A stretch of 43,684 nt of DNA from a virus: positions 1 through 43,684 of the IMG/VR virus record IMGVR_UViG_3300043331_001189; one strand, given 5' to 3'. The number at the start of each line of letters is the position of its first letter. Position 1 is the stretch's first letter. This document shows, piece by piece, positions 14,084-21,540 of this stretch. The notes under the pieces are model-generated. The model did no database searches. It was not told the origin of the DNA and saw only the letters and a program-made list of their open reading frames with translations. Made by a program: the position numbers and the translations under genes.

Positions 14084-15178
14084 CTACTTCTTCTCGGCCT
14101 TCTCGCGGCGCTTCCGGTACGTCTCCAGCGCCGTCTTGGCCTGCTCCAGCGTCTTGATCTCCGAGACGTACTTGTCGACTTTCTTCGCGTCGACGCCCAG
14201 GGCGGCGGCCTCCTCGCGGAAGGCGATGATGGTGCGCTCCATCTCCTCCGCCTGCTCCGCGGAGAGGGCGGGGGCGGCTGCCCGTCGCGCCAACTCCGCC
14301 TCGATGGCCGCAGCAAGCGCCTTGTTCTGGGCCTGGAATCGGGACCTGGCCGGGTCGTTCACCGACTCCTGAACCTTCGGGAGAATCCACCGCAAGGCGT
14401 CGTCGCTGGCCTCGCTGACCGCCTTGCCCTTCTCGTTGCCGAAGGGGAGCTTGGCCTGCTGCGGGTCGGAGGACGTGGCGCCCTTGTGGTCCTGGTACTC
14501 CACCACCTTCGCCTTGCCGAGGTCGACGCCACGGGCGATGAACCAGTCGGGGCTGACACCAAGGCCCAACACGAGGCGCGCAGCGCGGGACGCCATGTTC
14601 TGGACGGCGCACTGGCGGGCCTGGATCTCGTCCTTCGAGTAGCCGGGGCCGATGGCGCGCTTCCCCTCGGTGAGCGCGACGCACCGGCCGCTGGACATCC
14701 ATAGGGCACTGGTGACGCACACGTAGCGCGTCGCCCTGCCGTCCTCGCGCTTGGTCTCCCGCGTCTCCGCCAGGCACTCCTGTGGCCCCGGCTGGTGGCC
14801 GATGATGTGGCCGGCGTCGTTCACGATGGGGATGGGCGCGGCGAACTTCATCCCGAAGAACTTCAGGAGCGCCTGGGCAGCGCGGCCCATCGGGTAGACG
14901 GTGCTCGTCTTGCCGTCCTCCGACTTGTGGATGACGTACTGATCGGGCTCAGTCCAGGCCAGCGCCATCCGCACGGCCTTCTCGAAGAACTCGGCGCGGC
15001 GCCCCAGCGCCTCCAGGGCCTCCGGAGTGACCTCGTCCGGGTCCAGCAGGTCTCCGCCGCCGATGCGCACGGGCGACGCCTCGATCGCCTGGTCTGCGCG
15101 CGTGGTGGCGATGGGTTGAAGCGGCTGGCGTTCCGTCGTGGTCGTCTTGGGCTGCTGCTCACTCGCGTTCTGCTGCAT
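14084..15178 (-). CDS. Putative recombination (single-strand annealing) protein
   Basis: 364 residues; ATG at 15178 with GGAGGA upstream. The N-terminal 35 residues are Gln/Thr-rich and disordered. The core has KFFGMKFAAPIPIVND, a TRYVCVTSALWM strand and QARQCAVQNMASRAARLVLGL; the C-terminus is a long Lys/Glu coiled coil (TLEQAKTALETYRKRRE). It overlaps the Cas4-like exonuclease gene by 20 bases. In phages an exonuclease is nearly always paired with an annealing protein, so that is the likely role, but I do not recognise RecT, Erf or Sak motifs. Confidence 0.5.
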   Translation of the reverse strand: MQQNASEQQPKTTTTERQPLQPIATTRADQAIEASPVRIGGGDLLDPDEVTPEALEALGRRAEFFEKAVRMALAWTEPDQYVIHKSEDGKTSTVYPMGRAAQALLKFFGMKFAAPIPIVNDAGHIIGHQPGPQECLAETRETKREDGRATRYVCVTSALWMSSGRCVALTEGKRAIGPGYSKDEIQARQCAVQNMASRAARLVLGLGVSPDWFIARGVDLGKAKVVEYQDHKGATSSDPQQAKLPFGNEKGKAVSEASDDALRWILPKVQESVNDPARSRFQAQNKALAAAIEAELARRAAAPALSAEQAEEMERTIIAFREEAAALGVDAKKVDKYVSEIKTLEQAKTALETYRKRREKAEKK

Positions 15179-16244
15179 CTGTGTCCTCCTGCTGTCGGGT
15201 GATCTTTAGGCGCCAAGACTTCCCGTGCGGCGCCTTCTCGACCTTGAATGGACCGGCGTAAAACTCCCTGCCAGCCGTGAGGGCGAAGCGTGCGCGCACC
15301 GTCTCGTACGTCTTCTCGTAGTGCTGACGCTCCGGGCGCGCCTTCTCCAGTGCCTCCAGGTCTGCCACCAGCGCCGCGTCGTCCACCAGTAACGCGGGAT
15401 CAACCGGAGCGTCCGCGGGGTTGCAGATGCCGCGAAACGGGCACCCGGGGCACTCGGAGCGGGTGGGGATGCGGTCGGGCAGTTCGATCTCAGCGGCGCG
15501 CATCGCACTCCCCCATCGCGCGGAGCCGTCTTCGCCAGGATCGTCGACCGGAAGAGAGTCCGCCGGCCCGTCCTGCGTGAACGGCCGCACGAACTCGAAC
15601 GCCGCGACGTAATCCCTGACCGCGTCGCGCACTCGCTCGGCGCGCTTCAGGAGCACTTCCGCCCGGTCGTAGTCAAGGGCGACGGCGACACAGCGCCAAC
15701 GGCCGGTGACCTTGCTCTTGAAAATGAACAGGCCCAGCGGTCTGCCCCGGAGGAACAGATAGATCTGGAGCTGCGCGTAGTAGCGCTGCAACAGGGACGT
15801 GGGGCCGCTCGCCAGGTCCACGCCCTCCACCGAGTCGCCCGGGATGAATGCCAACCCTTTAACCTCGACGGGCACCCACCCCACGCCCGGGACGTTGGCC
15901 TCCGCGTCCAACTGGCCGGCGATCTCCAGCGAGTCGTCCCGGAAGGTGGCGTTGCGGTTCCGGAGTTCTACCCCGAGGTCATCCTCCAGCTCCTGGAAGA
16001 CCTGGCGCTCGTGCTGTCGGCCCTCCTGGAAGATGGAGGCCAACTCCGGAGAGACGGGCTCCGCCGCCCACGGAATGACGCGCTGGTAGACGATGCGACG
16101 CTCGCACTCGTACCCTAGAAGGGTCGCGGCGGTGGCCGTTGGCTTCCAGATGGAGCCGCGGCTGGCGTGGCGCTTGGCCAGCTGGCGCCGCTCCAGGTCG
16201 GCGGCCCAGGACTGGAGGGCGGCGAGATTGTCGGCGTCGGTCAT
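15159..16244 (-). CDS. Cas4/RecB-like PD-(D/E)XK exonuclease with Fe-S cysteines
   Basis: 361 residues. Nuclease motifs: H78-E79, GQLDAE (110-115, Asp113), VEVKG (126-130, Glu127 and Lys129) and QLQIYLF (158-164). One Cys near the start (Cys47) and three near the end (Cys265, 268, 274; CPGCPFRGIC) match the four-Cys Fe-S clasp of Cas4 and AddB. It would resect DNA ends to give single strands for annealing or packaging-linked recombination. No CRISPR array or cas1/cas2 is present, so it is a phage recombination nuclease rather than part of an adaptation module. Confidence 0.88.
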   Translation of the reverse strand: MTDADNLAALQSWAADLERRQLAKRHASRGSIWKPTATAATLLGYECERRIVYQRVIPWAAEPVSPELASIFQEGRQHERQVFQELEDDLGVELRNRNATFRDDSLEIAGQLDAEANVPGVGWVPVEVKGLAFIPGDSVEGVDLASGPTSLLQRYYAQLQIYLFLRGRPLGLFIFKSKVTGRWRCVAVALDYDRAEVLLKRAERVRDAVRDYVAAFEFVRPFTQDGPADSLPVDDPGEDGSARWGSAMRAAEIELPDRIPTRSECPGCPFRGICNPADAPVDPALLVDDAALVADLEALEKARPERQHYEKTYETVRARFALTAGREFYAGPFKVEKAPHGKSWRLKITRQQEDTDAAERE

Positions 16245-16447
16245 CCGGAGTGCCCCAGCGCCTCGTCCGCCCGACGCTGAATGGCGCCCAGGGCCTCGCG
16301 CACCGCCGTTAGCGAATTCTGCAACTCCAAGACAGTGGCGGGGTCCGTCATGGCCTCACGAATCTCGTCGATCGTCGGCAGGCACAGCAGGCCGGCCTCC
16401 GTCTCCAACCGGATCTCGCCCAATGTCACGCGCGTCTTGGCGTCCAT
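16241..16447 (-). CDS. Small helical protein
   Basis: 68 residues starting MDAKTRVTLGEIRLE, with an ATGA overlap to the exonuclease gene. A short beta start and a C-terminal helix (ELQNSLTAVREALGAIQRRA). Function unknown. Confidence 0.65.
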   Translation of the reverse strand: MDAKTRVTLGEIRLETEAGLLCLPTIDEIREAMTDPATVLELQNSLTAVREALGAIQRRADEALGHSG

Positions 16448-16788
16448 CACCCCTCCCTCGTGTCGCTCTGCCCACTGCCAGTCCGGCCCCACCCCACCGA
16501 GCGCGTCGGCCAGCACTGAAGCCTCCCGCGCGCCGTGTCGATGATGATCGGCCCAGTGTTCTCCATGGGCGTCCAGGGGAACTCCGGCGCCTGGTACGAC
16601 ACGGCGGCCACCCGGTCGAACTCCTCCGCCACCGCAACGAGCAGCGCCCAGACGCGCGGGGGAAGTGGGCCGACGACGGCAAGCCCGTAGTCGCGTCCGC
16701 GGGCGGTGCTGTCGGCGACGCGGCGGAGGCGGGCAACCACCACGTCGCCGTTGATCTCCAGGCCGTTCACCTGCGCCCCGCGAACCAT
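16447..16788 (-). CDS. Early-operon orphan protein
   Basis: 113 residues starting MVRGAQVNGLEINGDVVVARL; beta-rich with a central helix (VWALLVAVAEEFDRVAAV). It overlaps the preceding gene by 22 bases and shares one base with the next. Function unknown. Confidence 0.65.
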   Translation of the reverse strand: MVRGAQVNGLEINGDVVVARLRRVADSTARGRDYGLAVVGPLPPRVWALLVAVAEEFDRVAAVSYQAPEFPWTPMENTGPIIIDTARGRLQCWPTRSVGWGRTGSGQSDTREG

Positions 16789-17102
16789 CGCCGCACCTCG
16801 TTGACCTGCGCATCGTCGAGCCGCAGGAAGTCGTTGTCCCAATACACCTTCCCGTTGGCGGCGCGCCGCTCCGGAATGCGGATGAGCCCGCCCGCGCGGA
16901 TGGAGTTGAGGGCCTCCGACACGACCTCTCCGACCAGCACTGCCTCGACCGACAGGCCCAGGTCGCCCAGCTCCAGCCGCCCGTACGCCCAGAGTTGGCG
17001 GACTCCGTTGCGCCGCCGCACATCCTGGAACGCGGTGACGCGGTACACGTCAGCGGTGGCGCGGAGTTGGCGGTGGCGTTCGTCGGCGGTGGGGATGGTC
17101 AC
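16767..17102 (-). CDS. Early-operon orphan protein
   Basis: 111 residues starting MTIPTADERHRQLRATADV; four-base overlap with the preceding gene. Mixed alpha/beta, with no Cys and a basic C-terminus (RRWFAGRR). Function unknown. Confidence 0.65.
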   Translation of the reverse strand: MTIPTADERHRQLRATADVYRVTAFQDVRRRNGVRQLWAYGRLELGDLGLSVEAVLVGEVVSEALNSIRAGGLIRIPERRAANGKVYWDNDFLRLDDAQVNEVRRWFAGRR

Positions 17103-17413
17103 GCCGGACCCCGTACGGCCCGGTCGGCCAAGGCCTCAGCATCCGAGAAGGCCGAGAACTGCCCCAAGACCTCGCAGTTGAACGAACGCCATCGGTCCGC
17201 GGTGGCTGGGTTGTCGTTGGCGGCCCGTCGGGTCAGGATGACGACGCACTCGACCGGCCGTCCCGTCGAGAAGGACTCCCACATCGCCGCGGCCTGGCGC
17301 TCATTGGCCGGAAAACATTGGTCGTAGCGCAGCATATCGAACATGGACGCCACTCGTCCGCGGACCACCAGGAACGACTGGAACGCCGCCATCCTCTTCG
17401 GTTTCGTGCTCAT
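17099..17413 (-). CDS. Early-operon orphan protein
   Basis: 104 residues starting MSTKPKRMAAFQSFLVVRG, with ATGA overlap to the gene before. It has MFDMLRYDQCFPANE and a VECVVILTRR strand. No family recognised. Confidence 0.65.
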   Translation of the reverse strand: MSTKPKRMAAFQSFLVVRGRVASMFDMLRYDQCFPANERQAAAMWESFSTGRPVECVVILTRRAANDNPATADRWRSFNCEVLGQFSAFSDAEALADRAVRGPA

Positions 17414-17667
17414 GGCCCTCCCGTCCAGTCCTTCACCAGCATGAACCCGTCCAACCCCACCGACTCCACCCGGTACCCGTACTCCTCCGCCACTGCCTGC
17501 ACGTCGCGAGTGAAGGCGCGGCCGAGCGGGGCGTAGCGGAGGCGTTCGCCGTCGCGGGCGCCGCCCAGCAGGGACCCAAGGTCGAGGCGGACTTCTGCGC
17601 GACGAAGGCTCTGGTCTGCCGTCATGCCGCGCGTCGGTGGCCCCCATGACTCCGAAAGCGCGGCCAT
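17410..17667 (-). CDS. Early-operon orphan protein
   Basis: 85 residues if started at the ATG (17667) that shares a base with the previous stop; an ATG at 17625 would give 71. Neither has a clear ribosome-binding site, and the coupled start is preferred. The C-terminal half (YGYRVESVGLDGFMLVKDW) looks like a small beta-alpha unit. Function unknown. Confidence 0.55.
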   Translation of the reverse strand: MAALSESWGPPTRGMTADQSLRRAEVRLDLGSLLGGARDGERLRYAPLGRAFTRDVQAVAEEYGYRVESVGLDGFMLVKDWTGGP

Positions 17668-18014
17668 CAGCGGCCATCCGCCTTGGCGAGCGCCGCACGG
17701 AGCGCGCACCCCGAACGGTGGCCGTCGATCTCCTCGCCACCGCACGACGGGCAACATGAGCCCACGCCGCGGACCGGGACCGACCACTCCGCGGCGCGCA
17801 GCACGGCGTACATGTCCGGGGCCGTGGCGATGAGCAGGACGGCGCGCTCGCAGTCATCCAGCGATCCGTCCACATGAACCGTGTCGCGCCGCCACGGGTC
17901 GTCGCCCCATTGGACGCCCGGAAAGTAGCGTCGTTCGGACCCATCCTCGCGCCTCTCGTTCGTGCGGCCGGACACGGCGCGCCACCCCCTCGACCACGGA
18001 CCGAGTTCACTCAT
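17667..18014 (-). CDS. Small phage protein with Zn-finger-like Cys group
   Basis: 115 residues starting MSELGPWSRGWRAV. It contains the ATAPDMYAVLRAAEW segment of a widespread family of small phage proteins, followed by CCPSCGGEEIDGHRSGC, four Cys and a His that can bind Zn. Eight-base overlap with the preceding gene. Role unknown. Confidence 0.7.
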   Translation of the reverse strand: MSELGPWSRGWRAVSGRTNERREDGSERRYFPGVQWGDDPWRRDTVHVDGSLDDCERAVLLIATAPDMYAVLRAAEWSVPVRGVGSCCPSCGGEEIDGHRSGCALRAALAKADGR

Positions 18015-18246
18015 GCTCCCTCCCGTACTGCGCAATCTTCGCCCGCACGTCGTCAAGGCGCGCGTGCGCCTGCTGGAGCGCCTTCGTCGCGTCGGCCAGG
18101 AGCCAGCGCGAGAACTTCTCCGTCACGGCACGGAGGTGGGCGCGCGAAGCGGCGTTCACCTCCTCGAGCGCTGCGGCCTCCTCCCGACAGAGGGCGGTCC
18201 ACTGCTCGCGGCGGGCAAGCGCGGGATGGATGAGCGGGGCCGTCAT
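18007..18246 (-). CDS. Small coiled-coil protein
   Basis: 79 residues starting MTAPLIHPALARREQW; almost wholly helical with heptad-like Ala/Leu/Glu spacing. ATGA overlap with the repeat-bearing gene before it. The longer open frame upstream is only the antisense of the Ala repeat tract. Function unknown. Confidence 0.65.
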   Translation of the reverse strand: MTAPLIHPALARREQWTALCREEAAALEEVNAASRAHLRAVTEKFSRWLLADATKALQQAHARLDDVRAKIAQYGREHE

Positions 18247-18830
18247 GGCAGGCCCGCCGCCACAACGGTGAAGGGGACGCGCTCGCGCACCATATCCGCC
18301 AACCGCTTCTGGCAAGAGGTACGGGCGGCGTCGGCGGCGTCGGCGGCGGCGTAGGCGGCGGCGGCGTCGGCGTCGGCGGCGTAGGCGGCGGCGGCGTCGG
18401 CGGCGGCGTAGGCGGCGTCGGCGGCGGCGGCGTCGGCGGCGGCGTAGGCGGCGGCGGCGGCGGCGTCGGCGGCGTAGGCGGCGTAGGCGGCGTAGGCGGC
18501 GGCGTAGGAGGACTCCCTGGCGAAGCCACACCAGAACTCAGCCGTCGCGGCGGTCTCCGCATCCACCACGCGGGGCAGCTCACGCAACAGGCGCGCCCAT
18601 TCTGGCGAGCCGACCGTCTCCATGGCGTCTGCGCAGAACAGCCGGGCCAGGTCCGCGCTCACCCAGCGGTCCGCGACGCCGAGCGCGCGCAACAGCCAGA
18701 TCATCCAGTCGGCGCGCGGCGCATCCGCCCACGCTTGCTCCGCCGTCCGGTCGCCACACCACTCGCGGGCCTCCCGGCACGCCCCCAGCCTCATCAACAG
18801 TTGCGCAAACGTCGTGCTCAATGCGGTCAT
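18243..18830 (-). CDS. Protein with Ala-Tyr-Ala repeat tail
   Basis: 195 residues. The first 105 form a compact domain (GACREAREWCGD, AWADAPRADWMIWLLRALG) that recalls small proteins annotated as putative immunity proteins in bacteria and phages. Residues 109-169 are a low-complexity tract of AYAAYAA, ADAAAA and similar units, followed by a short basic-hydrophobic end. Tyr falls every 3-10 residues, so the tract may form a long amphipathic helix. It is encoded by a G+C trinucleotide repeat. The overlap of starts and stops on both sides supports expression. Confidence 0.7.
   Translation of the reverse strand: MTALSTTFAQLLMRLGACREAREWCGDRTAEQAWADAPRADWMIWLLRALGVADRWVSADLARLFCADAMETVGSPEWARLLRELPRVVDAETAATAEFWCGFARESSYAAAYAAYAAYAADAAAAAAYAAADAAAADAAYAAADAAAAYAADADAAAAYAAADAADAARTSCQKRLADMVRERVPFTVVAAGLP
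18324..18506 (-). repeat. Imperfect trinucleotide repeat coding the Ala/Tyr/Asp tract
   Basis: About 183 bases built mainly of GCC/GCT-type Ala codons punctuated by TAC (Tyr) and GAC (Asp), read on the plus strand as ggcggcgtc and ggcggcgta units. Length changes in whole codons would keep the frame. Confidence 0.85.
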
Positions 18831-19003
18831 TGCCCGTCCTCCCGCTGAACCTCACGCAGCCACCAGTCCACGACAGCCACCTCCCAGGATGGGGCGACGG
18901 GATGGGCGCTAAACCCGCGGCACCCGCACCCGGTCGCGCACGCCGGGCCATGCAACGACCGCGCGTGTCCGCAGCTGGTGTCTCCACAGAAACGGGCACT
19001 CAT
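18827..19003 (-). CDS. Small Cys-rich protein
   Basis: 58 residues with six Cys in the first half (FCGDTSCGHARSLH, ACATGCGCRG), a likely Zn- or metal-binding knuckle, and an acidic Trp-rich tail. ATGA overlaps on both sides. Function unknown. Confidence 0.65.
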   Translation of the reverse strand: MSARFCGDTSCGHARSLHGPACATGCGCRGFSAHPVAPSWEVAVVDWWLREVQREDGQ

Positions 19004-19191
19004 GGGCGCGCCATCCCCAGCGCCTCCACGGCCAGCCTGGTGACGCAGTCCGCGGCGTGTTCGTCCAAACACCACCGCGTGTCCTTGCCCCGCACGAACG
19101 GGGGCGGATCCAAGAGGCATCCCACACAGCCGCGCTCCTGGATGAGGCGGCGCAGCACATTCTCCAATAGGCGGACCCGAGCCTTGTTCAT
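19000..19191 (-). CDS. First gene of leftward early operon, small Cys protein
   Basis: 63 residues starting MNKARVRLLENVLRRL, with CVGC, C41 and C49. Its ATG lies six bases after the -10 box of a strong promoter, so the transcript should have no 5' leader. Being first in the early operon, it is expected to appear earliest. Function unknown. Confidence 0.7.
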   Translation of the reverse strand: MNKARVRLLENVLRRLIQERGCVGCLLDPPPFVRGKDTRWCLDEHAADCVTRLAVEALGMARP

Positions 19192-19197
19192 CCACCC

Positions 19198-19226
19198 ACC
19201 ATAGCGCCCGCCGCCGTGCGTGTCAA
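19198..19226 (-). promoter_or_regulatory. Strong leftward early promoter, leaderless
   Basis: TTGACA (19221-19226), a 17-base spacer, TATGGT (19198-19203), all on the minus strand. Six bases separate the -10 box from the ATG at 19191, so transcription should begin at or next to the start codon. The spacer begins with GCACGGCGG one base after the -35 box, as at 13302-13330. Confidence 0.8.
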
Positions 19227-19238
19227 GCACCGTGCTTG
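19224..19238. promoter_or_regulatory. Perfect 15-base palindrome, probable operator
   Basis: CAAGCAC-C-GTGCTTG overlaps the end of the leftward -35 box and lies between the two divergent genes. The placement is typical of a repressor operator. A related but weaker symmetric site occurs at 13317-13337. Confidence 0.7.
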
Positions 19239-19308
19239 TTGCGTCCGGGCGGGCGGAGTGGTATGTGGTGGAGGAAATGCTATCGCGTGCTGAAGAGGGA
19301 GGGCGGGC

Positions 19309-19665
19309 ATGAGCGAGACGAACGAGCGGGCAGAGCGGTGGTGGCAGGCGTTTCTGGTCCGGGCCGGCATCGGCTACGGGACAGCGCTGGCCGCGGTGGG
19401 GGCTGACGCCGCCGTGGCCGAGTACGAGAAGCGGTTCCACTTCGCCCCGACGCTGGACGCCGCCATGGCCAAGGCGAGCGACGAAGAGATCGGCAAGCTT
19501 CGGGCGCTGGTGCTGAGGGGGACGGGGCTGGCCGACGCCATCCTGCTCACGGTCTGTTCGGGTCGGTGCGATGCGTCGTCGCCGGACGGCCCGATCCGCC
19601 ACGTCCAAGCGTGCATCAACCTCCGCCAGTGGTTGGCGGACTGCAAGGCGGAGGGACTGGAGTGA
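19309..19665 (+). CDS. Orphan protein, first of rightward cluster
   Basis: 118 residues starting MSETNERAERWWQAFLVRAG, after a GGGAGGGCGGGC leader. Helical with three Cys in the second half. The stop overlaps the GTG of the next gene. The 117 bases before it hold only the divergent control region. Function unknown. Confidence 0.7.
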   Translation: MSETNERAERWWQAFLVRAGIGYGTALAAVGADAAVAEYEKRFHFAPTLDAAMAKASDEEIGKLRALVLRGTGLADAILLTVCSGRCDASSPDGPIRHVQACINLRQWLADCKAEGLE

Positions 19666-19922
19666 GCGCCTGTCCCGGCTGCGGGGGAGTCGTCGCCTGT
19701 GCCCGCTCCTGCCGGACGCGCACGCACGAGGTCATCGGCAAGCCCGTCGTGCTCTGCGCCTGCGGCGGGACGTTGCCGGAGCGGCGTGGCGGCATCAAGG
19801 CCAAGTTCTGCTCGGCGGAGTGCCCGGCGCTGGAGGAGAGCCGGCGACCGAAGCTCCAGGTGGCCGGGAGGAAGTCGGCGGCGAGTTTCGGGGTGCCGCA
19901 GCGGTTCGGGGGCGTGCGGTGA
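19662..19922 (+). CDS. Cys-rich Zn-binding-like protein
   Basis: 86 residues from a GTG coupled to the previous stop. Cys groups CPGCGG, ARSC, CACGG and CSAEC suggest one or two treble-clef-like Zn sites. The C-terminus is basic. Possibly DNA- or RNA-binding; function unknown. Confidence 0.65.
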   Translation: MSACPGCGGVVACARSCRTRTHEVIGKPVVLCACGGTLPERRGGIKAKFCSAECPALEESRRPKLQVAGRKSAASFGVPQRFGGVR

Positions 19923-20098
19923 AGCCCCTCAAGTGCCCCGCCTGCGGCCGGATGCTGCGTCCGTATGCCCCGCTCGGAACGCCCATCCTGCGTCAACTTG
20001 AGTGCCCCGAGAGGTCTTGCGGCGCGATCTGGTGGCAGGGCAAGCGCGGGAGGCTGGGCAAGCCGGTGGCGAAGGGACCGCGGGAGGAGGACGCGTGA
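19919..20098 (+). CDS. Small Zn-ribbon protein
   Basis: 59 residues from a GTG overlapping the preceding stop. A Zn ribbon is formed by CPAC (near residue 6) and CPERSC (near residue 29), with a basic tail. Coupled to both neighbours. Confidence 0.7.
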   Translation: MKPLKCPACGRMLRPYAPLGTPILRQLECPERSCGAIWWQGKRGRLGKPVAKGPREEDA

Positions 20099-20838
20099 CC
20101 GTCGCAGCCCTCTACGTCCAGCGCGGCGGCTGCTACTACGGCCTCCCGGGCGTGGACCCGTGGGACGAGGCGCGGGACGCCAGGACTTATGCGGGGCCGC
20201 ATCCGGTGGTGGCGCATCCGCCGTGTCAGCGTTGGGGCCGTTACTGGTTCGGCGGCCCGAGCGCGACCGTCCGAAGGAAGCTCGGGGATGACGGCGGGTG
20301 CTTCGCGGCGGCGTTGGCGGCGGTGCGGCGCTGGGGCGGCGTGCTGGAGCACCCGGAGGCGTCACGCGCCTGGCGCACATTTGGACTGCACGAGCCTCCG
20401 CGGTCCGGCGGGTGGGTGGTGGCGGACTTTGAGGGCGGGTGGACGTGCTGCGTCGCGCAGGGTCATTACGGGCACCGCGCCCAGAAGCTTACTTGGCTCT
20501 TCGCCGTCCGGTGTGCGTTGCCGTCGCTGACGTGGGGGCTGAGCGTCTCCGCCGCGCGACTGGACCAGGGGTTCCACTCGGCGGAGGAGCGGGCGCGGTT
20601 CCGGCGCGGGATGTCGCGGAAGGCGGGTGTGACGCCGGAGGACCGGGCATGGGCGCGGGATCGATTCGAGGCCATCACCGGCCGCAAGCGCTTCGAACGC
20701 CTGACCGCCAACGAGCGCGCGGCCACACCCATCCCGTTCCGGGACCTCCTGCTGGAGATGGCGCGCAGCGCGGCGCCGGGTAATCGCGCGGCCCCGGCGC
20801 GTCTAGAAGTTCACAACGCAGGAGGGAGCACCGCATGA
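20095..20838 (+). CDS. Conserved phage protein with AHPPC motif, function unknown
   Basis: 247 residues from a GTG coupled to the Zn-ribbon gene. The start (ALYVQRGGCYYGLPGVDPWDEARDART), VVAHPPCQRWGRYW and GGVLEHPEAS mark a family I recognise from many phage genomes. The PPC/PCQ-like motif and EHP recall the catalytic loop of cytosine-C5 methyltransferases, but the AdoMet-binding motif is not visible, so an enzymatic role is speculative. A basic C-terminal region may bind nucleic acid. Confidence 0.7.
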   Translation: MTVAALYVQRGGCYYGLPGVDPWDEARDARTYAGPHPVVAHPPCQRWGRYWFGGPSATVRRKLGDDGGCFAAALAAVRRWGGVLEHPEASRAWRTFGLHEPPRSGGWVVADFEGGWTCCVAQGHYGHRAQKLTWLFAVRCALPSLTWGLSVSAARLDQGFHSAEERARFRRGMSRKAGVTPEDRAWARDRFEAITGRKRFERLTANERAATPIPFRDLLLEMARSAAPGNRAAPARLEVHNAGGSTA

Positions 20839-21188
20839 AGATGCTGGAGAAGATCGCGGAGACGTGCCACGAGGCGAACCGGGCGTATTGTCAGGCGCTG
20901 GGGGACAACTCCCAGCCGGCCTGGAAGGATGCGCCGGCATGGCAGAGGGAGAGCGCGCTGAACGGGGTGATGCACGCCCTGACGCACCCGGACGCCAAGC
21001 CGAGCGACTCCCACGAGTCGTGGCTGGCGGAGAAGCGCGCGGCCGGGTGGAAGTACGGGCCGGTGAAGGACCCGGAGAAGAAGGAGCACCCCTGCTTCGT
21101 GGAGTACAACGCGCTCCCGCCGGAGCAGAAGGCGAAGGACTTCATCTTCCTCGCCATCGCCCGCACCCTCGCGCCGCTGGCGGAGTAG
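20835..21188 (+). CDS. RyR-domain protein
   Basis: 117 residues, essentially one RyR (ryanodine-receptor repeat) domain: EANRAYCQALGDNSQPAW, DAPAWQRESALNGV, SHESWLAEKRAAGWKYG and DPEKKEHPCFVEY are all present. Prokaryotic and phage RyR proteins are thought to bind small ligands, possibly nucleotides, but no activity is proven. Four-base overlap with the gene before; a terminator follows. It may act against host signalling-based defence, which is only a hypothesis. Confidence 0.9.
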   Translation: MKMLEKIAETCHEANRAYCQALGDNSQPAWKDAPAWQRESALNGVMHALTHPDAKPSDSHESWLAEKRAAGWKYGPVKDPEKKEHPCFVEYNALPPEQKAKDFIFLAIARTLAPLAE

Positions 21189-21201
21189 CACCGCGCGGGC
21201 C

Positions 21202-21230
21202 GCGGGAGGGCGTCTAGGGCGCCTTCCCGC
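21202..21230. terminator. Bidirectional terminator
   Basis: GCGGGAGGGCG (21202-21212) pairs with CGCCTTCCCGC (21220-21230) with one G-T wobble, between the plus-strand stop at 21188 and the leftward late operon, which ends at 21214 inside the stem. Confidence 0.7.
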
Positions 21231-21540
21231 TCGCCCGGCGCGTTCCGCCGCGGAGTAGGTGGAGGATCTCTTGGAGCGCGGCGGCCTGTGCGCGCTGCGC
21301 TTCCTGGTAGCCCTCAGCGGCCTTCTCGATGCGCTGCACCCGGCCCGGGAGAAGCGCCACCTCCGCCAGTTGCTTCCCGTGCTCCTCCAGCAGTCGGCGG
21401 TGGTCCAACTGCTCCCGGCGGAAGTCCTCCGCCGCCGTGTACCGCGCCCAGGTGTGGCCCACGCACCCGCCGGCCGGCGTGAGGAGGACGCCGACGACGG
21501 CGATCCCCGTCTTCAGGTCTAGTTGGCCCCGGAGGCTCAC
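21214..21540 (-). CDS. Single-pass membrane coiled-coil protein, possible lysis-related
   Basis: 108 residues: a hydrophobic segment at about 11-29 (TGIAVVGVLLTPAGGCVGH), then a helical coiled coil (LLEEHGKQLAEVALLPGRVQ) and a basic tail. The layout resembles phage inner-membrane spanins or Rz-like proteins. It is the last gene of the late operon, a usual position for lysis genes. No recognisable partner endolysin; call tentative. Confidence 0.55.
   Translation of the reverse strand: MSLRGQLDLKTGIAVVGVLLTPAGGCVGHTWARYTAAEDFRREQLDHRRLLEEHGKQLAEVALLPGRVQRIEKAAEGYQEAQRAQAAALQEILHLLRGGTRRASGKAP

Noticed and set aside
15159-16244. Cas4-like gene as part of a CRISPR adaptation module
   Set aside because: No repeat-spacer array and no cas1 or cas2 are present; the pairing with an annealing-type gene fits phage recombination.
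18053-18583. Minus-strand Pro/Thr-repeat and Arg-repeat frames
   Set aside because: They are alternative frames through the Ala/Tyr codon repeat; flanking codon usage and coupling support only the Ala/Tyr frame.
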